Below are positions 24,211 through 32,865 of a stretch of DNA of 34,741 bases, one piece after another. This stretch comes from CAZOOA01 sp964581355 (GTDB taxonomy: Bacteria > Bacillota > Dethiobacteria > DTU022 > UBA8154). The stretch is from positions 1-34,741 of the forward strand of contig CAZOOA010000026.1 in NCBI GenBank assembly GCA_964581355.1. Direction: 5' to 3'. The notes beneath the pieces were generated by a model. It was not told the origin of the DNA. It ran no database searches and worked only from the letters and a program-made list of their open reading frames with translations. The number at the start of each line of letters is the position of its first letter. Within the stretch, counting starts at the first letter, position 1. Made by a program: the position numbers and the translations under genes.

Positions 24211-25739
24211 GGTCTGTTCACCCCCATGATTTGATAGAGCCGATCCATGTCCAGATGTTCTTTCAGTACCGCAGCCAGGCGGTCGTAGCTGTCTTTTTTT
24301 CGCTGCTTGCTGCTGACCCGGGGCTGACCGTCTTCCCCGGGAACAGGCAGGCCTTTGCGCCGGCGCTGCTCGTTAAGCCAGTAACTGCGGAAGGTATCGT
24401 TGGAGAAAATATCGTGCAGGTAGGTGCCGAACACCGGCAGGTTGGGGTTCGCTGCCCCGATAACTTCATCCCCATCCCCGCAGGAGGTAATACAGGGCAG
24501 GCCATCGGGAATCAGGCTTTTCCCGTGACGGATCTCGTACCCCTCCAGCTGCGCACCGGATATTTCGCACCAAAACGTATGTTCAGAAACTTTGGCCTGG
24601 ACCTGCCGGGTTAATTTTTCCGGGTTAAAGGTCGTCGCCAGGGGCAGGAGCCCCAGGCCGGTACAATCTGATAAGCTGTCGCTTTCGGTCCCCTGGGGAT
24701 CATAGAGCGTTTCGCCCAGCATCTGGAACCCGCCGCAGATACCCACCAGGGGGGTGCCTTCCAGGCAGAGGCGGCGCAGTTCTTCAGCCAGCCGGGAATT
24801 GTAGAGAAACTGCAGATCCGAGGTTGTGTTTTTCGTCCCGGGAATAATGACCGCGTCCGGCGTTCCCAGACGGTCGGGATGGTTCACATAACGCAGGGAC
24901 ACATCCTCTTCCGCTTCCAGGGGGGCAAAATCGGTATAATTGGAAATGCGGGGCAGCCGAATTACCACCAGGTCCAGTTGGTCTTCCCCGGCCTGGCCGT
25001 CCATGCGGTCCCCCAGGGAGACGGAGTCTTCCTCTTCGATCCCCGGGTTTTCCATGTAGGGAATTACTCCCAGCACCGGCAGGCCGGTGCGTTCCTGGAG
25101 AAAGTCCAGGGCCGGGGTCAACAGGGAAGCATCGCCTCTGAATTTGTTGATTACAAAGCCGGCAACCCGTTTTCGTTCCTCGGGAGTTAACAGCTCCATG
25201 GTCCCGACGAAGGAGGCAAAAACGCCACCGCGGTCGATATCACCAACGATGATCACCGGGGCCTCGGCCAGCTGGGCGATTTTCATGTTGGCGATATCCC
25301 GGTCCCGCAGGTTGATTTCCGCCGGGCTGCCGGCCCCCTCGATGACCAGCACCTCGTAGTTTCGGCGCAGGCTGTCCAGGGCCTGCTTGACCACTTCCAG
25401 CCCCTGGGGGATATAGCGTTCCCGGTAGTCCCGGGCACTCATATCAGCCAAAGGCTTGCCCATGACGATTACCTGGGCGACCATATCTTCCTTGGGTTTC
25501 AATAAGATGGGGTTCATTTCCACCGCCGGGGTCACCCCCGCCGCCTCGGCCTGAACTCCCTGGGCCCGACCGATTTCCAACCCATCAGGGGTTACATACG
25601 AATTCAAGGCCATGTTCTGCGATTTAAACGGCGCTACGTTGAATCCCTCCCGGTAAAGCAAGCGGCAAAGACCGGCGGCCAGAAAGCTTTTCCCGGCATG
25701 GGATGAAGTTCCCTGGAACATGATTGATTTGGCCAGCAC
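24207..25739 (-). CDS. cobQ: Cobyric acid synthase
   Basis: The 510-residue enzyme (CbiP in the anaerobic nomenclature) amidates side chains b, d, e and g. Seen: P-loop GTSSHAGKS (10-18), SQNMALNSYVT, GAGSPAEINLRDRDIANM, and the C-terminal glutaminase domain with nucleophile C335 in GICGGFQMLG and H442 in YLHDIF. A basic, low-complexity stretch near 475-490 (SSKQRKKDSYDRL) is within family variation. The GTG start at 25739 has AAAGGA eight nt upstream. It follows hemL by 14 nt and its stop overlaps the CTG start of cbiA. Confidence 0.96.
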   Translation of the reverse strand: MLAKSIMFQGTSSHAGKSFLAAGLCRLLYREGFNVAPFKSQNMALNSYVTPDGLEIGRAQGVQAEAAGVTPAVEMNPILLKPKEDMVAQVIVMGKPLADMSARDYRERYIPQGLEVVKQALDSLRRNYEVLVIEGAGSPAEINLRDRDIANMKIAQLAEAPVIIVGDIDRGGVFASFVGTMELLTPEERKRVAGFVINKFRGDASLLTPALDFLQERTGLPVLGVIPYMENPGIEEEDSVSLGDRMDGQAGEDQLDLVVIRLPRISNYTDFAPLEAEEDVSLRYVNHPDRLGTPDAVIIPGTKNTTSDLQFLYNSRLAEELRRLCLEGTPLVGICGGFQMLGETLYDPQGTESDSLSDCTGLGLLPLATTFNPEKLTRQVQAKVSEHTFWCEISGAQLEGYEIRHGKSLIPDGLPCITSCGDGDEVIGAANPNLPVFGTYLHDIFSNDTFRSYWLNEQRRRKGLPVPGEDGQPRVSSKQRKKDSYDRLAAVLKEHLDMDRLYQIMGVNRP

Positions 25740-25753
25740 AAAATCTGTCCTTT

Positions 25754-27043
25754 CTATCCGTTTTTCAGGGCCGCGAAGGCTTTGTCCGCGGCTGCAACGG
25801 TTTTTTCAAGATCTTCTTCCGTATGGACCAGGGACATAAACCCTGCTTCAAACTGGGAAGCGGCGATATAGACGCCATGCTCCAGCAGCTCACGGAAGTA
25901 GGCACCGAACTGTTTCAGGTCGGAACGGGCTGCCGTCTCGAAGTCGTAGACGGGCCCGGCCTGGAAATAGGCGCAGAACATGGAACCGGCCTGGCGGGAG
26001 CAGATGGGCACCCCGTGCTTACCTGCCGCCTCGCCAATACCCTGGACCAGCCGGGATGTCATCTGCTCCAGGTGCTGGTATGTGCCGGGCTGGTTCAGTT
26101 CCTTTAACGTGGTGATCCCCGCAGCCATGGCCAGGGGATTGCCGGACAGGGTTCCGGCCTGGTAGACCGGCCCCACCGGCGCCACATGCTCCATGATATC
26201 TTTTCTGCCGCCATACGCCCCCACGGGCAGGCCGCCGCCGATGACTTTGCCCAAAGTAGTCAGGTCGGGCGTTACACCGAAGCGTTCCTGTGCTCCGCCG
26301 TAGGCCAGGCGAAAACCGGTCATGACTTCATCGAAGATAAGCAAAGCCCCGTTCTGCCGGGTCAGGTCTCTTAATCCTTCCAAAAACCCGGGCTCCGGCA
26401 GGACCAGGCCCATATTCCCGGCCGCGGGCTCCAGGATAACAGCAGCTATTTCCCCTGGATTCTGTTCAAACAGTTCCTGGACGGAGTCCAGGTTGTTAAA
26501 GTACGCCAGCAGGGTATCCTGGGCCGTCCCCGGTGTCACTCCCGGGCTGTCTGGCAGCCCCAGGGTGGTTACCCCGGAGCCGGCTTTAATCAGCAGGCTG
26601 TCCCCGTGACCGTGAAAGCAGCCGGCGAATTTGACGATCTTGTTTCGCCCGGTAAAGCCCCGGGCAACACGCAGGGCGCTGATAACGGCCTCCGTCCCGG
26701 AATTAACCATGCGGACCATTTCCAGGGAAGGCACGGCATCAATGAGCAGGCGGGCCATTTCCGTCTCCATTTCCGTTGGTGCCCCAAAGCTGGTCCCACC
26801 GGCAGCGGTTTCCTGGACGGCTTCCACCACGGCCGGGTGGGCGTGCCCCAAGATCAGGGGCCCCCAGGACCCGACATAGTCAATGTATTCGTTCCCGTCC
26901 ACATCATAAACTTTGCTGCCCTGGCCCCGCTTGATAAAGACGGGGTCACTTCCTACGGCTTTGAAAGCCCGCACAGGGCTGTTCACTCCGCCAGGCAGGT
27001 ATTGTTTGGCCTCTTCGTATAATTTCCTGGAACGCTCGAACAT
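25754..27043 (-). CDS. hemL: Glutamate-1-semialdehyde 2,1-aminomutase
   Basis: The 429-residue PLP enzyme converts glutamate-1-semialdehyde into 5-aminolevulinate in the C5 pathway. Seen: the gate PGGVNSPVRAF (17-27), SWGPLILGHAHP (59-70), NSGTEA (114-119), DEVMTGFR and the PLP-binding lysine K266 in TLGKVIGGG. Length is normal. The ATG at 27043 has AGGAGG about 8 nt upstream. It lies between cobA-hemD and cobQ, so the tetrapyrrole trunk is placed inside the cobalamin operon. HemA and HemB are not in the window. Confidence 0.97.
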   Translation of the reverse strand: MFERSRKLYEEAKQYLPGGVNSPVRAFKAVGSDPVFIKRGQGSKVYDVDGNEYIDYVGSWGPLILGHAHPAVVEAVQETAAGGTSFGAPTEMETEMARLLIDAVPSLEMVRMVNSGTEAVISALRVARGFTGRNKIVKFAGCFHGHGDSLLIKAGSGVTTLGLPDSPGVTPGTAQDTLLAYFNNLDSVQELFEQNPGEIAAVILEPAAGNMGLVLPEPGFLEGLRDLTRQNGALLIFDEVMTGFRLAYGGAQERFGVTPDLTTLGKVIGGGLPVGAYGGRKDIMEHVAPVGPVYQAGTLSGNPLAMAAGITTLKELNQPGTYQHLEQMTSRLVQGIGEAAGKHGVPICSRQAGSMFCAYFQAGPVYDFETAARSDLKQFGAYFRELLEHGVYIAASQFEAGFMSLVHTEEDLEKTVAAADKAFAALKNG

Positions 27044-27131
27044 AACAACCGCCTCCTCTCAAAATCGCTAATAATACACCGCCATGGCTCCAAGCGGCCC
27101 CTTCCTGCTAACACGCCCCTTCCTGAAGGGT

Positions 27132-28904
27132 TCAGGTATTGGGCCGGGGCCTTGGCCCGCCGACCGCCTGGACCAGGGCATCCACCAGGCCTTCGATGGT
27201 GTGCTCTTCGGCTTCCACATCAACTTCCAGCCCCAGTTCCCGGGCCGTACCGGATGTGGTCGGCCCGATGCTGGCCAGGATCAGATCCTTCCGCCGGGCC
27301 AAAAGACCTTGCCCGGTCCCTGCTTCGGATTCCCCGGCAGCGGTCAGCAGTTCAGAAAAATTGCGTGCCGTGGACGAACTGGTAAAGGTTACCGCATGAA
27401 TCATGCCGTCTTCTATCATCTTCTGCAAAAAGGCCACATCTCCGGTCCCTTTAACGGTATGATAGACGACCACGTCATCCACCCGGGCTCCCATCTCCTG
27501 CAGTCCCTGGGGCAGGTTCTCCCAGGCCAGGTTGCCCCGGGGCAACAAGACCTTTTCACCCGGCTTGACCTGGCCGGATAGTTCCTGCAACAATATTTCG
27601 GAACGATATTCCCTGGGGGCAAACTCCACCAATAAGCCGCGCTGTTCCAGCTCCCTGATTGTGGCCGGCCCCACGGCGCAGAGGCGCACTCCCTGCAGAT
27701 CACGGATATCCCGCCGCAAATGCCGGAGCCGGTCGAAGAAATATCGCACCCCATTTACGCTGGTAAAAATCAGCCAGCGGTACGTCTGAAGCTGATCTAT
27801 CGCGCTGTCCAGGGCGCTGTAATTCTGTGGGGGCACAATTTCAATGGCAGGGAATTCCAGGGCCTCGCCACCCAGCTCTTCGATCCGCCGGGAAAGACGG
27901 CTGGCCTGCTCCCTTGAGCGGGTCACCAGCACCCGGCAGCCAAACAGTGGTTTTGTTTCTCTCCACTTCAGCTGCTCCCGCAGCCGGACAACGTCCCCCA
28001 CCACAATTACGGCCGGCGGACGAAAACCCGATTGTTCTGCTTTTTCGGCAATGTCTTCCAGGGTTCCTGTCAGGGTTTCCTGCTCGGGAAGGGTGCCCCA
28101 GCGGACCAGGGCTACAGGAGTATGAATATCGCAGCCGTTTTCCACGAGCTTTTCCTTGATCAGAGCCAGGTTGCCCACGCCCATTAAAAAAATCCGGGTG
28201 CCCCGTCCCGCGGCCAGGCTGGCCCAGTCCAGGTCGGAAATACCCTTGGCCGGGTCTTCGTGCCCGGTAATGACGGAGAAATTGGCCGCAATACCCCGGT
28301 GGGTTACCGGGATGCCGGCATAAGCTGGCACAGCCACCGCGGAGGTGATACCCGGCACTACTTCAAAGGGGACCCGGTTTTCCGCCAGCAGCAGGGCTTC
28401 TTCGCCGCCCCGGCCAAAGACAAAGGGGTCGCCGCCTTTCAAGCGGGTTACAGTTCGCCCCTGCAGCGCTTCGCTGACCAGAAGCCGGTTTATATCCCCC
28501 TGTTCCATGGCATGGCGGTCGGGCTGCTTGCCCACGTAGATCATCTCCGCATCCCGGGGGGCATATTCCAGCAGGCGGCGGCTCACCAGCCGGTCATAGA
28601 CGAGAACATCAGCCCGAGCAATGCACTGCAGTCCGCGCAGGGTAATCAACCCCGGGTCCCCCGGCCCGGCGCCCACTAAATAAACGGTTCCCGTGGAATT
28701 TGCCCTTGGCTGATCCTCAACCTGCCCCTGCTGCTGGAGACAGTTACGGTACTGCGCCTGGCCCTGGTTACAATTATCAGACCGGGGCTGTTCCCGGCCC
28801 GCAGCACGATCCTGAGGCTGGTTAATAATTTCCCGGCCCCGTTCTGTTATTCCCTCACCTGTTATTTTATCCTGCTGTTCATTCTTTTCCATTGGACTCT
28901 TCAT
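27132..28904 (-). CDS. Uroporphyrinogen-III methyltransferase / uroporphyrinogen-III synthase fusion
   Basis: This 590-residue CobA-HemD fusion makes uroporphyrinogen III and methylates it to precorrin-2. Residues 1-72 are a Gln/Asn/Arg-rich, probably disordered extension. The SAM-dependent methylase starts with VYLVGAGPGDPGLITL (74-89) and has RLKGGDPFVFGRGGEE. The HemD domain begins near 333 (CRVLVTRSREQASRL) and runs to the end. There is no CysG-type dehydrogenase/ferrochelatase domain. ATG 28904 is chosen because GAGGAG lies about 6 nt upstream within hemC, giving a 26-nt overlap; ATG 28892 is possible. Such fusions are common in Clostridia; the long extension is not. Confidence 0.95.
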   Translation of the reverse strand: MKSPMEKNEQQDKITGEGITERGREIINQPQDRAAGREQPRSDNCNQGQAQYRNCLQQQGQVEDQPRANSTGTVYLVGAGPGDPGLITLRGLQCIARADVLVYDRLVSRRLLEYAPRDAEMIYVGKQPDRHAMEQGDINRLLVSEALQGRTVTRLKGGDPFVFGRGGEEALLLAENRVPFEVVPGITSAVAVPAYAGIPVTHRGIAANFSVITGHEDPAKGISDLDWASLAAGRGTRIFLMGVGNLALIKEKLVENGCDIHTPVALVRWGTLPEQETLTGTLEDIAEKAEQSGFRPPAVIVVGDVVRLREQLKWRETKPLFGCRVLVTRSREQASRLSRRIEELGGEALEFPAIEIVPPQNYSALDSAIDQLQTYRWLIFTSVNGVRYFFDRLRHLRRDIRDLQGVRLCAVGPATIRELEQRGLLVEFAPREYRSEILLQELSGQVKPGEKVLLPRGNLAWENLPQGLQEMGARVDDVVVYHTVKGTGDVAFLQKMIEDGMIHAVTFTSSSTARNFSELLTAAGESEAGTGQGLLARRKDLILASIGPTTSGTARELGLEVDVEAEEHTIEGLVDALVQAVGGPRPRPNT

Positions 28905-29835
28905 ATGTTCTCCTCACTTCTTCCAGCACGGCCCCGGCCCCCCGGGCCAGGAGCTTTTCGGCCAGTTTGATGCCCAGCTGCTGCGCCTCTTCGGGTGAGC
29001 CTGATTCCAGATCCCGCAGCAGGGTTTTACCGTCCAGGGAGGCAATAACCCCCTCCAGGGTGAGCTCCTTCCCACGCAGGGTTCCCAGGGCCCCCACGGG
29101 AACCTGGCAGCCACCTTCCACGTGGCGCAAAAAAGCCCTTTCGGCCAGGACACATTGGTGGGTTGCCGGGTGATCCAAGGCTGCAATCAACCCGGTCACC
29201 CGCTCATCACCTGAGCGGATTTCCACACCCAGGGCCCCCTGCCCCACGGCAGGCAGGCATACATCTGGTTCAATAATATCCACCACGTGGTCCAGCCAGC
29301 CCATTCGTTTCAAGCCGGCATAAGCCAGGACCAGGGCGGAAAATTCCCCGCTTTCCATCTTGCGCAGGCGGGTGTCCAGGTTGCCCCGTATGGGCTCAAA
29401 TTTCAATCCCGGATAGGCCGCAGAAAGCTGGGCGATACGCCGCAGGCTGCCTGTGCCCACCCGGGAACCCGCGGGCAGTTCAGCCAAACTGCCCGCATCC
29501 AGGCAGACCAGTGCATCCCGGGGATCTTCCCGTTCCAGGATAGCCCCCAACTCTAATCCTTCCGGCACTGCGGTAGGCACATCTTTCATGCTGTGCACCG
29601 CCAGATCAATGGTCTGGTCCAGCAGGGCATTTTCAATCTCCTTGACAAAAAGTCCCTTGTCGCCGATCTTGGAAAGGGCCACATCTACTATTTTATCCCC
29701 CTGGGTACGGATGGTTTTCAGTGAACATTCAAGCCCCGCTACCTGCTCCTGCAGTCGGTCCATAACGGTACGGGACTGGGTCAGGGCGAGTTTGCTGCCC
29801 CGGCTGCCCACGATGATATTTATCCCTGGTTCCAC
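28879..29835 (-). CDS. hemC: Hydroxymethylbilane synthase (porphobilinogen deaminase)
   Basis: The 318-residue enzyme joins four porphobilinogens. Seen: VGSRGSKLALTQ (9-20), AVHSMKDVP with the catalytic aspartate (D85), GNLDTRLRK, and the dipyrromethane-anchoring cysteine C243 in VEGGCQVPVGA. Length is usual. The start is GTG 29835 with GGAGGG about 10 nt upstream. It lies 25 nt behind cobC and overlaps the fusion gene downstream by 26 nt. Confidence 0.97.
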   Translation of the reverse strand: MEPGINIIVGSRGSKLALTQSRTVMDRLQEQVAGLECSLKTIRTQGDKIVDVALSKIGDKGLFVKEIENALLDQTIDLAVHSMKDVPTAVPEGLELGAILEREDPRDALVCLDAGSLAELPAGSRVGTGSLRRIAQLSAAYPGLKFEPIRGNLDTRLRKMESGEFSALVLAYAGLKRMGWLDHVVDIIEPDVCLPAVGQGALGVEIRSGDERVTGLIAALDHPATHQCVLAERAFLRHVEGGCQVPVGALGTLRGKELTLEGVIASLDGKTLLRDLESGSPEEAQQLGIKLAEKLLARGAGAVLEEVRRTYEESNGKE

Positions 29836-29860
29836 GTTGCTTCATCCCTCCACCCTGCAA

Positions 29861-30511
29861 TTATTTTCCAGCCAGGGCCTGCTGCTCTCCGGCGGAAGAG
29901 GCATCATCATCCAGGTGTCTGCAGTCGTTGACGTAGGCTACTTCAATGTCCGATCCGTTCCGCTGAAGCAGGCTGATTGAAGCGTTTTCCACGCTTAAAT
30001 CCCAGAGTTTTTCCGGTTCCAGTTTCAGCAAACGGTGGAGAATGGAGCGGATCACCCCACCGTGGCTCACTACCACCAGGGAATCCTGGCTATCCCCGTT
30101 GGCCCAAAAGGGTTCCAGGAAAGACCAGGCCCGCTGAAAGACCTCGTCCAGGCTTTCGCCGCCCGGTGGGGCAAAACGAAAGGGATTGTCGATCCACTGC
30201 CAGAGGGTGTCCCGGTTTTCCTCTGTCATATCCTGGTAGGTCAGGCCCTCCCACTGGCCGAAATTAATTTCCCGCAACAGCGGCGTCGGGGCAGGCTCCA
30301 GACCTCTAACTTTGCCGATAGGCAAAGCGGTGTCCAGGGTCCGGGACAGGTCGCTGCAGTAAAGCCCGGTTACCGGCAGCTGGGCAAACTTTCGGCCCAG
30401 GCATTCAGCCTGCCTATAGCCATCGGGAGACAAACGCGCATCCCCCCAACCCACGTAGCGTTTTTCCTTATTCGTGTTCGTCAACCCGTGTCGAACAAGA
30501 TATATCTTCAT
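29861..30511 (-). CDS. cobC: Alpha-ribazole phosphatase, histidine phosphatase family
   Basis: The 216-residue histidine phosphatase begins MKIYLVRHG, with the catalytic RHG at 7-9. The family segments LLREINFGQWEGLTYQD (with the acid/base Glu) and VVSHGGVIRSIL follow, as in CobC/CobZ-type enzymes that dephosphorylate alpha-ribazole phosphate or adenosylcobalamin phosphate. A general phosphoglycerate-mutase-like activity cannot be excluded, but the position between cobT and hemC supports CobC. ATG 30511 has an ideal GGAGGAATTA site, so it overlaps the end of cobT by 44 nt. Confidence 0.88.
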   Translation of the reverse strand: MKIYLVRHGLTNTNKEKRYVGWGDARLSPDGYRQAECLGRKFAQLPVTGLYCSDLSRTLDTALPIGKVRGLEPAPTPLLREINFGQWEGLTYQDMTEENRDTLWQWIDNPFRFAPPGGESLDEVFQRAWSFLEPFWANGDSQDSLVVVSHGGVIRSILHRLLKLEPEKLWDLSVENASISLLQRNGSDIEVAYVNDCRHLDDDASSAGEQQALAGK

Positions 30512-31583
30512 CCATTAATTCCTCCTCTTTTCCGCTAACCCCGGCCTCACCAAAGGTGGCCATCTCATGGATAATCCGGGACGACGCTTCCACCAGGTTC
30601 ATGGCCAAGGCTGCTCCGGTTCCTTCACCTAACCGCATGTTCATCTGCAGGTACGGCTTTAACTCCATGTACTCCAGCAGCATATTGTGGCCCGGCTCCT
30701 GTGACAGGTGGGAAGGGATTAGGAAATTCAATACCCGGGAATTCAGCTTCACTGCAGTCAGGGCTGCAACAGTGGAAATAAAGCCGTCGATAATCACCGG
30801 GCAGCGCCGGGAAGCCGCGCCAATGATCATTCCCGTCAGCCCGGCAATTTCCAGGCCGCCCACTTTGCTCAAAACATCCACGGGGTCTTTGGCCTCGGGT
30901 TTGTGCAAGGCCAGGGCCTGTTCCACCACGGAAATTTTCTTCTCCAGATCCTTTTCTTCCAGCCCGGTTCCCGGTCCTACCACTGCAGCAGGAGCATAGC
31001 CTGTCAGTGCAGACATGACCGCACTGCTGGCTGTGGTATTGCCGATACCCATTTCCCCGGTAGCCAGGACCTTTACCCCGGCATCTATTTCTTCCCGGGC
31101 TACATTAATTCCCACCAGGAGGGCTTTTTCCACTTCCTCACGGGTCATGGCCAGTTCCCGGGCAAAATTGCCTGTCCCCGGCCGTACCTTGGCCTGGGTG
31201 ACCCCTTCCAGGTTCAGGGGCGAAGCCACCCCGATATCGACAACCCGGACTTCTGCACCAACCAGTTTGGCCAGGACGTTGATTCCTGCCCCGTTGTTGA
31301 TAAAGTTGGCGACCATCTGGGCCGTTACTTCTTTAGGGAATGCGCTGATCCCCTCATCCGTCACCCCGTGGTCCGCCGCCATAACGATCACTTTTTTCTG
31401 TGTATTGACCGGGAATTTTTCTCCCGTGATCCCGGCCAGCTGTACCGCCAACCCTTCCAGGCGGCCCAAGCTGCCCGGGGGTTTGGTCAGGTTATCCAGG
31501 CGCTGCTGGGTTTCATCCATGGCTTCCAGGTCTACGGTTCCTATGTTTTTCAAAACCTCGGTAATCTCTCGGCTCATCTTCAC
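30468..31583 (-). CDS. cobT: Nicotinate-nucleotide-dimethylbenzimidazole phosphoribosyltransferase
   Basis: The enzyme (371 residues from this start) makes the alpha-ribazole-phosphate lower ligand. Seen: LTKPPGSLGRLE, the ADHGVTDEG motif, GEMGIGNTTA, GTGLEEKD, and the catalytic glutamate E320 in RLGEGTGAAL, near the position known for the Salmonella enzyme. I chose GTG 31583 because AGGGAG lies 8 nt upstream; GTG 31592 and ATG 31577 are alternatives. The last 15 residues overlap cobC and form an acidic tail (DEDISCSTRVDEHE) that looks poorly constrained. Benzimidazole-making genes are not in the window. Confidence 0.95.
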   Translation of the reverse strand: MKMSREITEVLKNIGTVDLEAMDETQQRLDNLTKPPGSLGRLEGLAVQLAGITGEKFPVNTQKKVIVMAADHGVTDEGISAFPKEVTAQMVANFINNGAGINVLAKLVGAEVRVVDIGVASPLNLEGVTQAKVRPGTGNFARELAMTREEVEKALLVGINVAREEIDAGVKVLATGEMGIGNTTASSAVMSALTGYAPAAVVGPGTGLEEKDLEKKISVVEQALALHKPEAKDPVDVLSKVGGLEIAGLTGMIIGAASRRCPVIIDGFISTVAALTAVKLNSRVLNFLIPSHLSQEPGHNMLLEYMELKPYLQMNMRLGEGTGAALAMNLVEASSRIIHEMATFGEAGVSGKEEELMDEDISCSTRVDEHE

Positions 31584-31616
31584 AGTATTCACTCCCTGTT
31601 TTGATTATCGTCTTCC

Positions 31617-32747
31617 TTATATCACTTGCTGCATCGCTTCAATCAGCTTCTCATTTTCCTGCCGACCCCGCACCGCCAGGCGAAAATATCGTTGGTCCAG
31701 CCCGGGAAAGTTAGCCGCATTGCGGATTAGAATCCCGCGGTCGGCCAGCCTGCGGTGCAGTTCCGTGCTTGAAAACCCTTCTTTTTCCCCACGAGCCAGC
31801 AGGAAGTTGGCCGCGCTTGGAAACAGGGTCAAGGACTCCAGGGCTTTAAGCCTCTCCATTAAAAACCTGCGTTCGCCTTGGATCATGGCGATCGATTTCT
31901 CTATATACTCTTCTTCCTGCAGGCAGTAAAGTCCTGCCCGCTGAGCCAAGGCATTTACCCGCCAGGGATCCCCCAGGCGGGAGAGAGTTTCCACTTCCTG
32001 CCCGGGGCCGGCTAAAAAGCCCAGGCGGATTCCCGGTAGGGCATAGAGTTTGGTCAACGAAACAACCGTCCAGAGCCCTTGCCGGTCAGAAAGGAAAAAA
32101 CCTTCGCGGACCGGCTCACCGGTGAGCAGGAAAAAGCTTTCATCCAGCAGCACTAAAGCGCCCCGCTCCAGGGCTCCCCGGATCAGCGGTTCCTGCACCT
32201 GCCGGGAATAAAAAGTCCCTGTGGGATTGTTGGGATTGCACCACACCAGGCAGTCCCCCAGTTGTAGCTGACCCAAAAAAGCGTCCTGCTGCAGCGGTTC
32301 CCCCGGAAGCAGGGGAATCCTGTTCACTTCCGAACCGCAGAGCAGAGCTCCCCGCTCATATTCGGAAAAAGTGGGCGCCGGAATGAAGGTCCGGCGGGGG
32401 CGCTTCCAGAGAAAAAACAGGTGGATCAGCTCGCTGGCCCCGTTGCCCAACAGCAGCCTGTGTTCGGCAGGGCCCAGCTTCCCGGCCAGGGCGCGACGCA
32501 GGGTCCTGGCCTGGGGAACAGGGTATTTCAGGATATCCGTATTTATGTGACCTTTCAGCTCATCCAACAGGCCTTCCGGGGGGCCCAAGGGGTTAATGTT
32601 GCTGCTGAAATCACAGAACGCAGACTCGGGCCGGGAAAATTCTGCCGCTGCCGCCTGCAGATCACCTCCGTGGCCGCCTGCCTCGTCCCGCACCTCTTGC
32701 CAGCCGGAACCTTCAGGCCCCGATACATGGCCAGAATAGTAATCCAT
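31617..32747 (-). CDS. cobD: L-threonine-O-3-phosphate decarboxylase, aminotransferase fold
   Basis: The 376-residue PLP enzyme makes (R)-1-amino-2-propanol O-2-phosphate for the nucleotide loop. Seen: DFSSNINPLGPP near 46-57, LLGNGASELIHLFF, CNPNNPTGTFY and the PLP lysine K233 in SLTKLYALPGIRLGF. CobD is close to histidinol-phosphate aminotransferases; the cobalamin context decides. Start ATG 32747 is chosen because GGAGGAG lies 7 nt upstream; an earlier in-frame start at 32852 would add an unconserved basic leader. A 118-nt gap separates it from cobS. Confidence 0.92.
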   Translation of the reverse strand: MDYYSGHVSGPEGSGWQEVRDEAGGHGGDLQAAAAEFSRPESAFCDFSSNINPLGPPEGLLDELKGHINTDILKYPVPQARTLRRALAGKLGPAEHRLLLGNGASELIHLFFLWKRPRRTFIPAPTFSEYERGALLCGSEVNRIPLLPGEPLQQDAFLGQLQLGDCLVWCNPNNPTGTFYSRQVQEPLIRGALERGALVLLDESFFLLTGEPVREGFFLSDRQGLWTVVSLTKLYALPGIRLGFLAGPGQEVETLSRLGDPWRVNALAQRAGLYCLQEEEYIEKSIAMIQGERRFLMERLKALESLTLFPSAANFLLARGEKEGFSSTELHRRLADRGILIRNAANFPGLDQRYFRLAVRGRQENEKLIEAMQQVI

Positions 32748-32865
32748 TACTTTTCTCCTCCTCTTTTCCTCCACCAGGCGGGCCCGATAACAACCCTGGC
32801 GAACACCGGATGGAAGATTAAAAAACATCTCTTGCCAGGGCCTGCCAGGCAAACATCAGTTCTGA
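32748..32865 (-). promoter_or_regulatory. Intra-operon gap with two hairpins upstream of cobD
   Basis: On the minus strand, just after cobS, TTGCC and GGCAA form an imperfect hairpin followed by GAGATGTTTTTT, which looks like a weak terminator. Further on, CGCCAGG can pair with CCTGGTG (one G-U pair) ahead of the GGAGGAG site. The gap may tune cobD expression or cut the operon in two; no promoter is clear. Confidence 0.35.
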
